From: Verrucomicrobiales bacterium
GTDB lineage: Bacteria > Verrucomicrobiota > Verrucomicrobiia > Limisphaerales > UBA1100
Length of the DNA: 5,383 nucleotides
Reading direction: 5' to 3'
Assembly: GCA_002724615.1 (NCBI GenBank)
Contig: PBPF01000108.1
Span: 1-5,383 of the forward strand
Shown here: positions 5,328 through 5,383 of the stretch, piece by piece
How positions within the stretch are numbered: position 1 is the stretch's first letter
Layout: each line of letters opens with the position of its first letter
Translations under genes and position numbers: made by a program
The notes under the pieces: generated by a model
The model's database searches: none
Told to the model about the DNA's origin: nothing
The model's input: only the letters and a program-made list of their open reading frames with translations

Positions 5328-5383
5328 GTGAGCGCGGAGTTTGTTCATCTGCATTTGCACACGGAGTTCTCGCTCCTAGATGG
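5328..5383 (+). CDS. dnaE: DNA polymerase III alpha subunit, extreme N-terminus (PHP domain)
   Basis: The last 56 bases read MSAEFVHLHLHTEFSLLDG when started from the GTG at 5328. This is the hallmark opening of bacterial replicative polymerase DnaE: the first strand of the PHP domain with its HLHTEFSLLDG metal-site motif. The rest of the gene (about 1,100-1,200 residues in the family) lies beyond the window. A second GTG directly upstream (5325) is equally possible. The frame stays open back to an ATG at 5208, which would add 40 residues; family members usually begin only a few residues before FVHLHLH, so the short start is preferred. No clear Shine-Dalgarno is seen. It is divergent from the RG-rich unknown gene. 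Confidence 0.88.
   Translation, partial: MSAEFVHLHLHTEFSLLD

Overview
The window looks like a stretch of chromosome from a Gram-negative bacterium of moderate GC content. Verrucomicrobiota or a related PVC lineage is the best guess. The Gram-negative assignment rests on an OprB-type outer-membrane beta-barrel and a probable lipoprotein. The lineage guess rests on overall resemblance: the TroA/TroB subfamily sequences, the stand-alone DUF971 protein, and a large conserved-looking protein of unknown function with LPDWA near its N-terminus. It is an inference from memory of these families, not a computed placement. I see no mobile element, CRISPR array, tRNA or rRNA.

Left half (1-3105, all minus strand, read right to left): a compact divalent-metal import operon. 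troA encodes a TroA-type Mn/Zn-binding protein, probably a lipoprotein. After 19 bp comes an OprB-family outer-membrane porin with a strong ribosome binding site. Its TAA stop overlaps the ATG of the troB ATPase (TAATG). Two bases after troB begins a secreted or membrane-anchored protein with an early His-rich stretch, most likely the TroC-type permease, cut by the window edge. Together these would carry metal across the outer membrane (porin), capture it in the periplasm (TroA) and pump it across the inner membrane (permease plus TroB).

Middle (3106-3237): a 132-bp AT-rich divergent promoter region between troA and a plus-strand DUF971 gene. It holds two inverted repeats. One is an 18-bp imperfect repeat lying between plausible -35 and -10 boxes for troA. 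The other is a 24-bp palindrome with 11 of 12 arm positions paired. They are good candidates for metalloregulator operators. The DUF971 protein keeps a Cys-Cys-Cys-His set that fits the zinc site of the gamma-butyrobetaine hydroxylase N-terminal domain, so a zinc-site protein and a metal importer sit back to back.

Right half (3238-5383): the DUF971 gene ends tail to tail with a 552-residue minus-strand protein of unknown function, and their stop codons overlap by 4 nt. That protein has an Arg/Gly-rich basic N-tail, a structured core and an acidic C-terminal tail, which suggests a nucleic-acid-binding role. Divergent from it, the first 18 or so codons of dnaE (DNA polymerase III alpha, PHP domain) appear at the extreme right edge.

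No wholly new system is proven here. The most interesting points are the porin embedded in the metal ABC operon, the palindromic control region shared with a zinc-site gene, and the unknown RG-rich protein.
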